Part shown: positions 13,232 through 25,817 of the stretch, one piece after another
Layout: every line of letters starts with the position of its first letter
Position numbering within the stretch: the first letter of the stretch is position 1
Assembly (NCBI GenBank): GCA_010645155.1
Contig: CM021322.1
Span: 9,060,477 to 9,124,476 of the forward strand
Length of the DNA: 64,000 bases
Direction of reading: 5' to 3'
Origin: Tigriopus japonicus
Taxonomy: Eukaryota; Arthropoda; Copepoda; Harpacticoida; Harpacticidae
Notes under the pieces: generated by a model
Told to the model about the DNA's origin: nothing
Seen by the model: the letters and a program-made list of their open reading frames with translations, nothing else
Database searches by the model: none
Program-made: the position numbers and the translations under genes

Positions 13232-13876
13232 TTGAGAGGGGCGGCGGATGTGGTAGTCGGCCAATGCCAAATCCTTGCTTAGGCATGGTGAAACACTAGT
13301 AGATTTCGACCAAGTTATGCCTTAAAGTGGACCATGTTTACATATATACGTACATAAAGTCCAAAATTGTTAGCTCAGTCAAGCCTTGTTGATCCGTCAA
13401 GACAATTTAAAAGGGAGAAAACCACAACAAGGAACGACGACACCTTTGTTGCCTACCTTTTGGGTCGTCATCATAGTAGATTTCCCTTGTATCGTCCCCA
13501 GTAACAGCATTGATATTATATTTATTGCTATCATTATCGTCATCATCATGATACGTTTTCCTCTCTCTCGCGTTTTCGTCCTCCGTTAAATCACGGAATA
13601 TTCCACCAATTCTGAGATGAAAAAGAAACCCGGTAATGAGCTTTTCCGATCTGTTCTGCCTTCCCTTGCTTTCCCTCGTACCCACTTTGTATTTGAGTGA
13701 CTTTTAATTCCCAATAATGGGTTTTTAATGAGTGCTCATCGTTTCATTTTCCTTCGTCATTTTTGAATGTTCGTTTCATTTAGTGTCACGGATCCGCCGC
13801 TTTTGATCAATTTGTGCTCTTGGCAAAAAATGCAATCTCCAACAGGTTTGAATCAATGGATGGGATGTTAAGGCCA

Positions 13877-13882
13877 ATAAAA
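13877..13882 (+). terminator. Candidate poly(A) signal for SCYL2
   Basis: The first AATAAA after the SCYL2 stop codon on the plus strand, implying a 3'UTR of about 650 bases. Assignment rests only on position. Confidence 0.3.
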
Positions 13883-14297
13883 AGTTTACCTTCAGTACAG
13901 AACCTTCAGTACACTTAGATGAATCTGCTTAATCAGGAACCCCTGAAAGGGGTGGACACGAACTCCGATTTTTGAAAAAATGGTATGAGGCCGAGGCCAT
14001 ATTTTGACACAATGTCATTTATTCCTTATTAACGATTAAAACTGTTGAACATGCATCTTGAAAGCATTCAGGTTAACTTTTTGTGTTAATATTTATTGAC
14101 TAATTGTTCTTTACCTTGATTTTAGAGGTCCCAGCACTCCTTTTACTCGTCTCATGAACTTTTGACATTCAGCTCTCCAAAGGATTTTAGTCCTCTTAAC
14201 AATCAGGAAAATACATAGATGGAATCTTGCTTCACCCAATAGTCCAACTTTTGTGAAACAATGCTAAATAGAAGTATCTGTGGTGATATCTGGAGGG

Positions 14298-14519
14298 TTA
14301 CTCCTCTCCCATCCTCATCAGCACCTCCACGACGCAGGAACCATTTCTATAGGAAAATGAAGGAATGAGAATAGTCTCATTTTGAAACAAGATGGAGTCC
14401 AAGTCGGAGATGTTGTTGGCTATAACTATTGAATGGCACTTTTGACCGTTCTGGATCAGATCAGCCATCTGATCCTGATTGGAATTGGAACCAAGGCAAT
14501 CACGACGTCCTTGAGACAA
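14298..14519 (-). other. Unrecognised short open frame, possible exon remnant
   Basis: A 73-codon frame with fairly ordinary protein composition (for example HSIVIANNISDLDSI, ETILIPSFSY) and a TCTCAAG that could be a splice acceptor near its start. I recognise no family and see no partner exon. It could be an exon relic or chance. Confidence 0.15.
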
Positions 14520-14954
14520 AATAAGTGAAAAACATGAGGATTAAATCCTGGATTGTGGATTTGATTGAAAATGTTTCAAGTCTTGGGGCTCAAGAAGGTC
14601 AGGACCACGCAGGACTGGGGCTAAGGGTCCTTCAGGACCAGAGGATCATGTCTTTTCATTGCAGGGATAGGCTCTACGTGCTTGATAGGGTTTGATTGAT
14701 CTTCTTAGTTCTTAGATCCCTTTGTCTAGGAATAACCAATCAAATTGAGTCAAAAAATCCACACAATTCAATCTTGGTGGGAGCATTTCATTCTCAAGAC
14801 TTTGAGAGGGTCCATGTAATCCGGGTTAGACTGTCAGATCACCAATTTGGGCTGACTGAGTCAGAAGGCAAATCAAAATATTGAGCCCATCCATTGCTAG
14901 TAGCCACACCTGATATGTTTCGAAGTCATCTTAATTTGTTCTTCATTTGATCGA

Positions 14955-15535
14955 ATTCTTGACACTGAGGACTTCTTCTTTCTTTGTTCCATGTGGACCT
15001 TAATGCGAACGCAGATTCCTCTTGGAAAGGAACCAAATTTACCCCACAAACTCTCCTCCGGATCAAAACGGGGATTTTTATCACGCTCATCCATTAGACA
15101 ACTTGAACAACCTAAGAATATCTTACCTGTCCTTGAATTATCCTGAACTAAAAGACACAACCATATAATAAAAGAAATTTGAGGATGGACCATCATTTAT
15201 AGAACAATGCCAAGGTGACACAACCTAAAACAAACTTGATTTCATACAAAGTTTGGCATGTGTTAGTTAAGTTCAGGATAACACATGGATGGGTTCAACT
15301 GTAAGTTCAAAGATATTAATAAGACGTTCAAATCGGATAATAGATAAGCTCGGAAAACCCCGCTATTTTGTTGTTGATAATTCAAGGAATGGTAAGATAT
15401 TCTTAAGTTGTTCAATGGATGAGCATAAAGAAACTCCCCGTTTTGGTCCGTGGGAAAGTTTCTTCTTAATCCTTTTACGCAAAAGAGGAATTTGGGCTCA
15501 GATTCTGGTCCATATTCGTTCTTTTTGCTGTAGTT
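14955..15535. repeat. Inverted duplication with coding-like arms
   Basis: The minus-strand segment 15146-14955 and the plus-strand segment 15368-15535 align well, sharing GATAATTCAAGGA, GGTAAGATATTCTTA and CCCCGTTTTG(A/G)TCCG. Each arm reads as protein-like sequence (DNS-R-NGKIFL-CS...MDE...PRF). The Gly-Lys-x-Phe-x-x-Cys pattern faintly recalls FLYWCH-type zinc fingers, but the match is weak. Most likely two head-to-head copies of a decayed transposon or gene fragment. Confidence 0.5.
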
Positions 15536-16129
15536 AGGTCTATCACTTCCGAAGGTTGTAGCCGGTAACCTAGTCATCATCAGATTTAATTTGATCACTT
15601 TGATCGTCATCTTGTAGAAAAGACACCTAGTGGGGGGGTTCATTCGCACTCCATGATGTGGTCATTCATTCATTCACTATTTCATTCACTCGTTCATGGC
15701 TGAACTTGATGTCTTCGAAACACCCACATCAGACTAATTTTGGGGCGTGGGGTTGACCTTTACCAAGGCTAGGACTTGGCTGGACCCACTTGAAACACAG
15801 AAAAACCCGATTGGCGCACTATCTTTTGGACTCTTGGTCGATTTCCGTTTGATTTTCCACTCCCAACATGGCCGTTTGTCCTTCTTGTTTACTTACGAAC
15901 TCTCGGCCTCATCCGTGTGAGGTTGCGAGCTAGGAAATTCCGCGAGTTCGTATCCAGTATTTATACTATTATATAGGTTATCCCTGGCTTAATGCATTTA
16001 AGAACCCTTTTAGAGTTTACCAAAATTAAGTCAGATGAGCAGTCGTGGAGAACACTTTGCCCAGCAATTGTACTTCAACCGCAACCGATGACTTGAATGC
16101 ACACTTGAAGTCTAGGCCGCGTGTTAACG

Positions 16130-16400
16130 CATTTAATTCAAAAGCGAGAGTAATGAAAAACGCAAAACAGCTTACAAAATTTTGAGGTTTGTCAGCTGTA
16201 AGCTGTGAAAATCTTTTTCTTGTTTTGATTTCCATAGAGTGACCGCACATCATGCGTTGAAATCTGCCTCCTCTCTATCGTGGTTGATGAAACAAGTTTT
16301 TTCAAGAGCCGAAAACTCAAACCCTTATTTCTTGCAAGCTGTTTGAACAGTTTTTCTTTGTTTTGATACTGTCGCTTGATCAGCTAATGCAAATCGGAAT
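16130..16400 (-). repeat. Dispersed repeat, copy A of the 29541/30498 family
   Basis: The reverse complement matches 30640-30900 closely: GCATTAGCTGATCAAGCGACA in variant form, AACAAAGAAAAACTGTTCAA, GAGAGGAGGCAGATTTCAAC and CAGCTTACAGCTGA blocks occur in the same order. The terminal repeats seen in copy B are not clear here, so this copy seems truncated or diverged. Confidence 0.6.
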
Positions 16401-18094
16401 AGCATTCGACTTTGCAAGCCTCGGATTCAAATAAGCAAATCAGAGTGTAATTAATAGTTGGTGAATGCTCTACCTTTGCGCTGAAGCTGCAAGCTTGAGC
16501 TGTAGAGCCATGTAGCTTATGTATTGAGATTTTCGTCATAGCGGTTATTGTTTCCTTACTTCAGTCATTTCCAGCTAAACTTCTCTTTGACATTAATATT
16601 CCACCTAAGATTTCTTCCACCCAATAAGATAGCTTTCTGGTGGATTCTTGACACATTCTACGTATTGAATGATCATTGTCGTAAACCTTATCCGACTTCC
16701 TTAAACTTAAATGGCATACAGTATTTTCTAACCTGGCTGAGCCTCAAAAATGAAAAAAAAAACATGATATTTCAAATATTTAAAGAGGTTTTCTTTGAAC
16801 TTCATCACATTATTGCAAAATTGCAATTTTTACCAGTTTAAGGGTTGATGAATTTTACGTTACATTATTCATTCAAGGAAGAAGGGTTGAGATTTAACTT
16901 TTTTACGTCTTTTTCATGTTTAGTGTTATTTGCTTGCCCTTCGCAACCTCCTTCCTCTTGAATTCCTTCTGTCATATGGTTCCTATATCTCAATGGTCAT
17001 TTTCCCCTTTTAAATTGCACATTGGATCTAGTCAGAGTACCCTTTACTCAAAAACCCCTAGTTAGATTAGTATTGGGCAATTACAAAATGAACTAATGAA
17101 TGTTGAGTTGATCTTTTGACGATTGTCTATGTATAGCGAATTGTGATTGATGTTGTCCTTTTGGATATCCTAAGACCGGTACATTTTACAGAGCCCTATT
17201 TGACAAAAATCAAGGGATCACATTGCAAAAACACAACAAAATTTGGTTGTTTATACCTTTAAATTCAAACCGGAAATGGCAGAAACATTGACTTTGAAAT
17301 ATAAAATAATGACTTCCATTCAGAACTCAATGAGATCGAGTGCTTCAATCGATGCCACTCACTTTGATCTTGAAAATTTTCATCTATTCTCACTCTCAAG
17401 CAGACTTCAAAGCTTTTCTTTTTGAATATAAAGACGTTACTTATTCTCAATATTCACTTCACTTCACTCAATCTTAAGATATTGATGTAAATTATATGAA
17501 AACGATCGACATCGAAAATATGACCTTCATTTTGAACGAAAATTGGATTTTTTTGGACAAAAATAGAAAACTGATCACAATCCTGAACCAATGTTACATT
17601 CCAATAATAGTGTACACTTCATCCCAGACCTAAAAGAAAGTCAATATGTTGGTCGCCCTTGCAATTGTTCTCCGTATTTAGTGTGTACATTTTCTCTTTC
17701 AGTATCAGTTATTTGGGAGGAAATAATTGAAACCGGATTCCTCTCATGGAAGTTGTGGCACTCTCTCACATTCATGGCCTTCTGAGAAAGGCTCTCTGGC
17801 CTTCTCTCTTCCCTTCGAAAAAGCTGTCAAAAAGTTTGGCATCTGAATTTTCCCATCTGAGTCAACAACTTTATACATTCAACAAAGCCGATCTCATCAG
17901 AGTGAATCCGATATTGTTGTTTGTCAAGTTTCCAACGGATAATTCACTACCGACTATTTTGAGCCCCTTTGTGTTGACGCTGTTCAGAGACACTGAACAA
18001 AAATGAATGTCAGGATAGTCAGCTGGTTGATCTTGTTAAAAATAATGATTGTAGCACACTTGATTAGCAGAAATAAACGAACATCAACACACAA

Positions 18095-21000
18095 TCATGA
18101 AGGATCAGACTCACTCGAAGTTTGAGATTGGAGTCGTCGAATTGGAGGTCGGAAAGATTTCACACGGCGAAGATCGTCCTTAAGTCTTTCGATCTCCTCG
18201 ACAAGAAACGTGTTTTCCTTGACTTTTCGGGCATAAGCTTGCTCGTGATTAAGTTCAATCCTCTTGATCTGTTCTTTCAGAGAGATTATGCTTCGCTCTA
18301 AGAACTCTTTCTGCCTAAGGATTTCGCCAATGGCTGCTGGAGTGTTATCTCCAGTCTCTTCTTTATTTCGAGACATTTGGGAAGCCAGAAACCCGCCTGG
18401 AGAGGTCTCCTCAGAGACAGAGACTCGGTTATACTTTCGGCAGATCTTTCCCACCATGTCTTTGAGTTGTTTTCCATCTTGGATATTGTTACCCAACAAA
18501 CTCAGGTCCTTGTTCATGCGCTCAATCGTGATGTTTTGTTTCACGGCCTTTTTCTTCTCGGCCGTGAGCTCGGCGCTGCAAGCCATGGCCTTGGCCTTGG
18601 CATCTTCGACTTGGAGCTCCAAGTCGGTGTGGATTTTACTCACAGTGTTCAGTTCACTTTCCATTTCTTGGATCTGCCCTTGAAGTAATCGTATTGACTC
18701 ATCTTTGGGTTGGATTTGGCGCTTCAACTCCTCAATCTTGTGCTCGAGTACGTAACTATCACGGGAAAAAGTCAAACTTTTAACTCAGAAAACTTTTAAG
18801 TCGATCTTGGAAACTCGTTTTTAAAGAATCAGTAACCTCTTTTTCTTTCTCTCAAGTATTTCTATGAACTTGCTTCGTTACGTGACCAGATGTGATAAAC
18901 CATTGTTGGTTGCGATAAAAACCGTGCCCGAGTATAAATTACACATTTCAAAGTAGTTGAACTTCTAAAGTCTGGATTTCTACAACTCCAATTTTTCGAT
19001 ATTTGAGCAATTTATCACAGCTAGATGAGCAGTCATATTCTCTAGCAACTCGAAAATGTTGACTGATAACGATAGTCTCACCGGTTTTTCTCCAATTCCA
19101 TCGCGTATTTGCGCTGATCTGCGATTCGTTTTTCCCGTTCAGTGATGGTTTCATCTCGGGAACGCACCTCTTTCTTCAGATCCGCCATGTCTTTTTCCAA
19201 GGTTCGGATATTTTGTTGGAGCCTTTGATTGTCATGTGTCACTTTCTGAATATTGGCACGCTGATCTTCCACTTCGCTCAAGGAATTGTGATATTTCTTC
19301 TTCAACACTCCAGATTCTCCACGCAAGCGAACATTGGCTTCTTTCTCAAACCGGAGCTGCTTTTCATACTTTCGCTTCATTTCCATAATCTCTTTGTCTG
19401 CATCTTCTTCAGTTTGTCGAAGCATCTCTTCCACTGCTTTTACTTTGAGCTCTGCTTCATTTTCTTTCTTAGCTATCTCAGCATCCTTAAGTTCAATCTT
19501 GGTCAAATGCTCTTGGCCTTGTTTGACCAAGGCGTCATCCTTGGCCTTCATGGCCTCTTTGAGTTTTCTCTCGTAAGAGTTCTTCATGGCAGTGTGCTCT
19601 TCTTCAAGGGTCTCGAACTTTTGGTATTCGACGATCAGCTTGGATTTGTATTGATCAGCCAATTCAATGAGCGCCTTCTCGTTTGAAGCCTTCATTTTGG
19701 CCTTGACGCTATCATGATCCCGTTTTCCTCTATCCAGGTCGTTTTGAAGCTTATGAATGGTAGCCCTCATCTCCGCCAATTGACCGTTAGCTTTCTTCTT
19801 ATTCGAATTGATCTCTTCTTCGTATTGGTTGTCTTTGAGACGCAATTGGTATTCGCTTTCAGTTTTCGTTTCCTCCACTTGATCTTGCAGATTAAAAATG
19901 AGCTTGTTTTTCTCCTCTAAGTCGACCTTTGTTATGAGGATCTCATGGGCATAATCGTATTGGGTCACTTCTCCCAAGTCGGTCTTGGCAATGTTCCAAA
20001 TACAAAGGGATCCATCACGTCCAGCTGTGATCAATCGACGGTTATCGTGGGACAACCGGATTTGAGTGACGGCATCCCCGTGTAAATCGCATTCCTCCCA
20101 AGTTCCAGGTAAGGTTAAGGGAAATTTAAAGGCTTGAACACGGCCATCAGTGCTACCTGAGAAAAGCATTCGCCGATCAAACGATAAGGCCACTGAAGAT
20201 AAGGTCAAAGTGTGAAGGTCAATCTCTCGAAGAAGTCCTGATTGACAGATTTCCTTGATGGTTTTATCCGATCCAACCGCATAAGTGACGAGTTTTTCTT
20301 CCTGAGCCGCATCAAGGGTGACATCATTGTAGGAGCACGTTTTGATCACCGATTCTTGGACCCGCTTCCCGTGATTGGAAATGTCCCATTCGTAAATGGA
20401 TCCATCATTGGCACAAGAAACCAGGGTTCGATCATCGAAGGACCAACACATGGCTGTGATCTGATCACTGTGGCCTTTTAGTAGGGCCATTTGACCGAAA
20501 TGAATGGTCGAATAGACCACAATGTCGCGATCAGAAGTCGCAGAAAGCAAGTGACCTCCTCGACTAAATTTGCACACATTGGCAGATTTGATATTGAACT
20601 CCATGTAGGGATCGATGTCGTCAATCAGAAGGTTCATAAGACGAAGACGATCTGCGAAACCGGCTAAAATCTGAAGACCAGTCGGATGAAGAGCTACAGA
20701 TTCCACGGTCTCTTCGAATTCCCGACTCAGTTCCATTTCTAGGGTGAGGTAGTTCCAAATTCGAATGGTTTTGTCCACGCCACACGTCACCACTAAAAGT
20801 ACCAAAAAAGTCAATTCGTTCTCTCAACTCTTCTCATTATGGTCTATTCAAAGGGTTGTTGAAGTAGCCTCACATATTGGAAGCGATGATTGAATAGCCC
20901 GACTTCATTTCAATCCTCCTATATGCATTCATATTTATAGTTAGTTGATATCTATTTTATCGAAAATGCACCTTCATGAATCAGGGAAAAGAAACCTCCG

Positions 21001-24000
21001 TCAACATGCAGAGTCCATCAATCAGCGGGCACTTTTTAGCTTACCTATGGGCTTCCTTTGACAAACATCCATTCCATTAATGGCTCCATTGTGGAACGGA
21101 TAAGACAAGATCTGGAATTCATTGATTCCTTTCGGTTTGGATTGCGAGGGCAAAGCCCCTCCTCCGGATTTCGATGCTTGAAAATTAGGCGAAAGAGATC
21201 CCTCTGAAAATAGAACCCACTCACGTCATTCGGGAAAGCAGGAAAAGACACCGCCTCAAAAATCTGATCTCTAATCTGGGTTCGATCGAGTGTTATTTCT
21301 TTCCAGTTCGATTATAGCTTTCAGTATTTACATTTCGACCATTTGGTCTTGTTTTCTTACCCTTGAAATTGAAGGAGACTATTTGTAGAGTCTCGGTTAG
21401 AGCAATTACGTGGGACTCGTTGCTGTTGAGGGCTATTGAGATGACTTTTGTTCCCAAGTTCTTCATGTTTCCCTTGAAGCTCGTGGATGAGGCAGATTTG
21501 GGCAGACGAATCAAATGGCGAACTAATACGATTTAAAAAAAATAAAAAATAGATCAATTATCACGGACCAAAAATAACCTTACACGGAATTCGAGGTGAT
21601 AAGTTCCTGGGAATTGGTGCTTCCACAAAAAAGAAAACAATTTTTCCCAGCCTTTCGTTGTTTTTTTAGTTGGTTTTTTTCGTGACAAGACAAAACACTA
21701 TGACTTTTCCGTTTAATTTACGTCCAGTTTTTGCAGTTTTTTGTCCAGAATACTCAGGATGCTTAAAATCATAAGTTAATCATTAACCATTTATTCGACC
21801 ACGGTACTGAAAAAATTATATCAAGTTTCTGTGGAAATTCCCAAACACTATGAAATGTGATTCAGACTCAAGCAAACCAAGAGGAACAACTATGATTTTC
21901 TGAGTTTCTCTATCAGGTCTAGATTAAAAGTTAGATACCTAAAAATCTATTAAATAAATTATTTTTTGAAAATTTACATTATTTTATGAATAATGAATTT
22001 ACATTCCAATCACACTTTCATGATATATATGCCATTATTCATAAACCAAAGGTTCCCTATTTTTCCTGACTTTTGGATACAGATTTCTTTTTTTATTGGA
22101 AATTTTTGTTTTGAGTGATTGCTATATCATTCCATTTATCACTAATTCCAACTTATTCTCGTGTCTGAGGTCTCCAGAGCTTTTAACAAAATTACTGTGA
22201 ATAGCTAGAAGCCACGAAATCTCCAAATTTAAAAGATCTAGCCTAAAGCTCTATTCCCAGATTAAGGGCGTTTTCATTTTTTTTTAATACCACTGGTAAT
22301 GTCATTGAATTCATACCAGAAAACAAGGCCTCTAGCGTTTTAATGCTGAGAGTAGGTCTCAAGTGATCCTTGGTCTTTACCTTTAAACAAGATTTCATCG
22401 TCCGCTCTTAAGGTTTTCAAGGGCTTCACTAACTCAAATACAGCCACCTTTCCAATCCCAAGGGAACATAGAAAACCCGACTTGAAAGCCACGATGGCGT
22501 GAACAAATCTGTCCTCGGAAACAAAACTGCTGGAACTGCTTCCACATGCACTCAATGTGCTTCCACTTGAATGGTCTCGAACAGCTAGAAAAAATATTTG
22601 ATAGTGCTTAAGTTGATCGTTCATCAGAGTGAATTTCGAATACAGGGAGACCTATAAGCCCTATAAGCCCTATAACATACAAGACCTATCCATTCAAAAA
22701 CTTGATTTTTTTTGTAATTATTTCAGAAATTTCGCTTAATTGAGAATAAAACTTTCGACCAAACTTTTGTTTCTAGTTTCGTGCACACTCACCGAAAACG
22801 AAAGCAGATATGCACAATAGAAAAAACTGAAGTTTTGCGCAAAATCAAAGATTTCTGCTAGATCTCAATCTCACCCGGCTGAGGCTTAATTTTTCTGATT
22901 TGAAGTATGCGAATGCTCAACTTTAAGCATTTCAAATTTTTAGGTGAACCATGCCCGTGCATAGTGTTGAAGCCAACTACTTGGTAATGGTGACGATGTG
23001 AGGTCTGGTCGAAATAGCGAACCAGTGTTACCAGAACTTTCCGAACCAATTATGCCAAAATATATCCAAAAGAAGGTCAGACTCGGCTAGATGGAAACAA
23101 ATTGTTACTGTCATGCATTGGCATTTCAGCAAACGAATTTGAAAACCAAAGTAGTAATGATTTAAAGCCAATCAGATGTTCTTCATGGAATACTTTACTT
23201 GCAAGAATGAATTTCAGATCAAAACAGTTGTTTGAACAATGAAAATTTTTCTTTGGGCAATAATTTAAGACGTTTTTCTTTCTGTTTTGAAAGTGGAACA
23301 TATTTAAAATGTAAGGTTTGTGTTTTCCGTAAGTTGGCATTGGCCATTTTTTAACTTGAAACTACTGATTTTGAAATATCTGGCAACGCTGCTTTGTTGT
23401 TCTTTTAACCGGACCTCACATCGTCACCATTACCAACTACTTTTGGTTTCGGTTTCGACACGACATATAATTTCGAATGTGCTATTTTCATGGGCCACCC
23501 TGTACAATACTTACTGACGCTCATTAGAAGCTGATTTGACGATTCCGCCAATACTTCTTGAACCAAAGCATACACGTCGATAGTGGCACGTAGCTCGGCA
23601 TCCTCCAAAAGTAAGACTTTCCCAGATTTGGAGCCAATAAGCACATGTTTGGGATTCATCCAATCATGACACAACATTTGATGATGTTCCCCTTTTTGGA
23701 ACCCGAACTGTTTCAAAACGCCCTCGGTTAAACGACACATTCGAAAGAAGCCACTTCCAATGATGCAGATCACATTATGATTCTTGGGATGGAAGGACAC
23801 CTCATGAATGGGAACTTTTGGTGAGCTCAAATTCTTTAAGGTGGTGATAACTTTGTTCTTTTCCCAAAAGAAGTAGACCAAAGAGTAATCAGGAGCTCCT
23901 CCTTGAGCCAAAAGATATTTGGAGTCATGTGAAAAAGCCAGAGAGATGACTTCTTCACTCGTAAATTCAGCACATCGCAAGACTTTTCTGCGTTTCCGAA

Positions 24001-24390
24001 TTTCCAAATCATAAACTATTACATAAGGTCGATCTCCACGTTCCGCAAAGGCCAATAATTTGCGGTTTTTATTCACACAAATGGCCGTTAAATGACGATC
24101 CCGATCGGCTAATGGAACCAAACTCAAGGATCGACTCTAAAATTCAACGAACATGAATTCAATACGCATTTTCATGAAGACCATAAACTACATATACAAG
24201 TAAATACCTTGGAGTCAAATTGAGCGATTCCACATCCTGCGGGATAAAGTAATGTGACGTTGTCTGCGGCAAAATAAAGTCCGCCTCGAACATCAGGTTT
24301 GACACCGTACACGAAAAGAGGTTCAATGGCTGGAATTCTGCCTTCTCGAGCGATAGACAGAAAATCCGAATCGTCATTTTCGGGCGTCAT
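18095..24390 (-). CDS. CFAP57: Cilia- and flagella-associated protein 57 (WDR65)
   Basis: Seven coding exons on the minus strand: 24390-24208, 24136-23515, 22584-22381, 21522-21361, 21203-21045, 20792-19082, 18755-18095; all junctions are GT-AG and in phase, giving 1233 residues, close to the vertebrate protein length. Residues about 20-715 form two WD40 propellers (DSKYLLAQGG, DKTIRIWNY, NDGSIYEWD, RDGSLCIWN; the conserved GFADRLRLMNLLIDD). Residues about 730-1220 are a long charged coiled coil (EYQLRLKDNQYEEE, KMKRKYEKQL type). CFAP57 belongs to the axonemal inner-arm dynein and doublet regulatory apparatus, so the gene indicates motile or sensory cilia such as sperm. The start is uncertain: ATG 24390 is chosen because upstream in-frame ATGs at 24477 and 24507 add residues with no family counterpart. 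Introns carry a MITE and an AT-rich repeat. Confidence 0.93.
21795..21962 (-). repeat. AT-rich dispersed repeat, copy in a CFAP57 intron
   Basis: The reverse complement aligns with 52405-52575 in the Elk gene: shared TTTTTAGGTAT, GATCTAGACCTGA or AATCTAGACCTGA, GGGAATTTCCA, AAACTTGA and TTTTTTCAGTACCGTG blocks in the same order. No coding potential. Confidence 0.6.
22983..23434. mobile_element. MITE with 25-bp terminal inverted repeats and 8-bp target duplication
   Basis: A 452-bp element in a CFAP57 intron begins GGTAATGGTGACGATGTGAG and ends with its inverse complement. It is flanked by a perfect 8-bp duplication, AACTACTT, at 22975-22982 and 23435-23442. There is no transposase, so it is non-autonomous. 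An 8-bp duplication suits hAT, P or Merlin-type transposases; the GG terminus is not typical hAT, so I leave the superfamily open. Confidence 0.85.
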
Positions 24391-24847
24391 TTTTATACGA
24401 GGTATGTTCCTTTTTCGTACTTGCCGAATGAACAAACACACGGGAAATGTTGGATCGAATTGAGGGTAGCCTGCCATACCTGGATATGCTTTTATGATTA
24501 TACACATAGGACAAACATGTAGTTCAACTTTGTTTTAGAGCTTCCATTATGTTCATTTCAATATGTTTAGCACGCAATTTCTGTTTTTCTAACCAGATTA
24601 TTTGTGCTAAAATATATTTAGAAAGATTACAAAGTCATATATGACGAAGCAACGGAACACGACTTTTGATACCTCTAAACCTAGGAATACCCACCGCAGC
24701 ATAATCATTCTTCTAGAGTCGGAAGGAGTTTAGAAAAGCTACTGATCCTGATTTGACGTAAAGGGTCTCTAGTAATTACTAAGATTGCCATAACTGTGAC
24801 TTTTCTTTCGTTCCTAGAAGAAATGGATCAGAGTTCTCAGTATTTTA

Positions 24848-25680
24848 ATTTAATGAGGTTTTGGTTGTTTTCCTTAAATGAGGATTTAGTTGTTCTTCCT
24901 TTGACGATAATTTATCTTTTTATCTCCTTTCATGGAGATTTGCTTGCTCTTTTTTTATGAAGAGTTGTATGTTCCTTTCCTTTTTTGAGGATAATTCTGT
25001 TCTTTTTTTAAATATCTTAATTTTCCGGTTGATGAGAATTTGGTCGTTCTTTTTCATTTATGACGATTTGTTTGTTCTTTTTCCTAACATGATAATTTGT
25101 CTGTTCTTTTTTCCTTCAACTAGGATTTGACCTTTCTTTTTCCTTTAATGAGAATTTGTCCTTTCTTTTTCCTTAAATGAGGATTTGTCCTTTCTTTTTC
25201 CTTTGATAAGGATTTGTCTGTTCTTTTTTCTTTAATGAGGATTTGTTCTTTCTTTTTCCTTTAATGACAATTTGTCCTTTCTTTTTCCTTAAATGAGGAT
25301 TTGTCCTTTCTTTTTCCTTTAATGAGGATTTGTCCATTCTTTTTCCTTTAATAAGGATTTGTCCTTTCTGTTTCCTTTAATGAGGATTTGTCCATTCTTT
25401 TTCCTTTAATAAGGATTTGTCCTTTCTTTTTCCTTTAATGAGGATTTGTCCTTTCTTTTTCCTTTAATGAGGATTTGTCCATTCTTTTTCCTTTAATAAG
25501 GATTTGTCCTTTCTTTTTCCTTTAATGAGGATTTGTCCTTTCTTTTTTCTTTAATAAGGATTTGTCCTTTCTTTTTCCTTTAATGAGGATTTGTCCTTTC
25601 TTTTTCCTCTAATGAGGATTTGTCCATTCTTTTTCCTTTAATGAAGATTTGTTTGGTCTTTCCTTTATCGAGGGTTGGGA
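24848..25680. repeat. 29-bp minisatellite array
   Basis: About 28-29 tandem copies of a 29-bp unit reading TTTAATGAGGATTTGTCC then TTTCTTTTTCC. Units are highly uniform in the middle and right part (25130-25640, exact 29-bp register) and degenerate toward 24848. Variants are ordered: units with CCATTC are always followed by an AATAAGG (or AATGAAG) unit. The array lies about 460 bp upstream of the CFAP57 start codon. The strand is strongly purine/pyrimidine asymmetric. Confidence 0.95.
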
Positions 25681-25817
25681 TGCCTTGTTATTTCTTTACG
25701 GAGGAGGAATGGTACAACAAATTGCAAATGTTGTTGTGAGATTAACTTTCGACATTGTAAGCGATTATATGTCATTTAAATGAAAAATAGGTTCTTGCAA
25801 GTCTCAAAAAACCTATC

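Larger units (their letters stand above)
13232..18094. other. Intergenic region between convergent SCYL2 and CFAP57
   Basis: No supported gene. It should contain the SCYL2 3'UTR (candidate AATAAA at 13877-13882) and the CFAP57 3'UTR. It also holds an inverted duplication (14955-15535), a dispersed repeat (16130-16400) and a short minus-strand open frame (14298-14519). The remaining open frames lack domains and splice context. Confidence 0.6.

Noticed and set aside
18264..18688. Plus-strand frames of 103-139 codons opposite CFAP57
   Set aside because: Mirror frames of the coiled-coil coding exon; their Leu/Phe/Ser-rich content is the expected antisense of Glu/Lys codons. The same applies at 19213-19686.
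24380..24397. TATA box at the CFAP57 start
   Set aside because: TATAAAA directly abuts the chosen ATG on the minus strand, so transcription from it would start inside the coding region. Probably coincidence, or evidence for a different start.
24848..25680. CRISPR-like array of short repeats
   Set aside because: The 29-bp units are contiguous with no unique spacers, and the host DNA is eukaryotic; it is a minisatellite.
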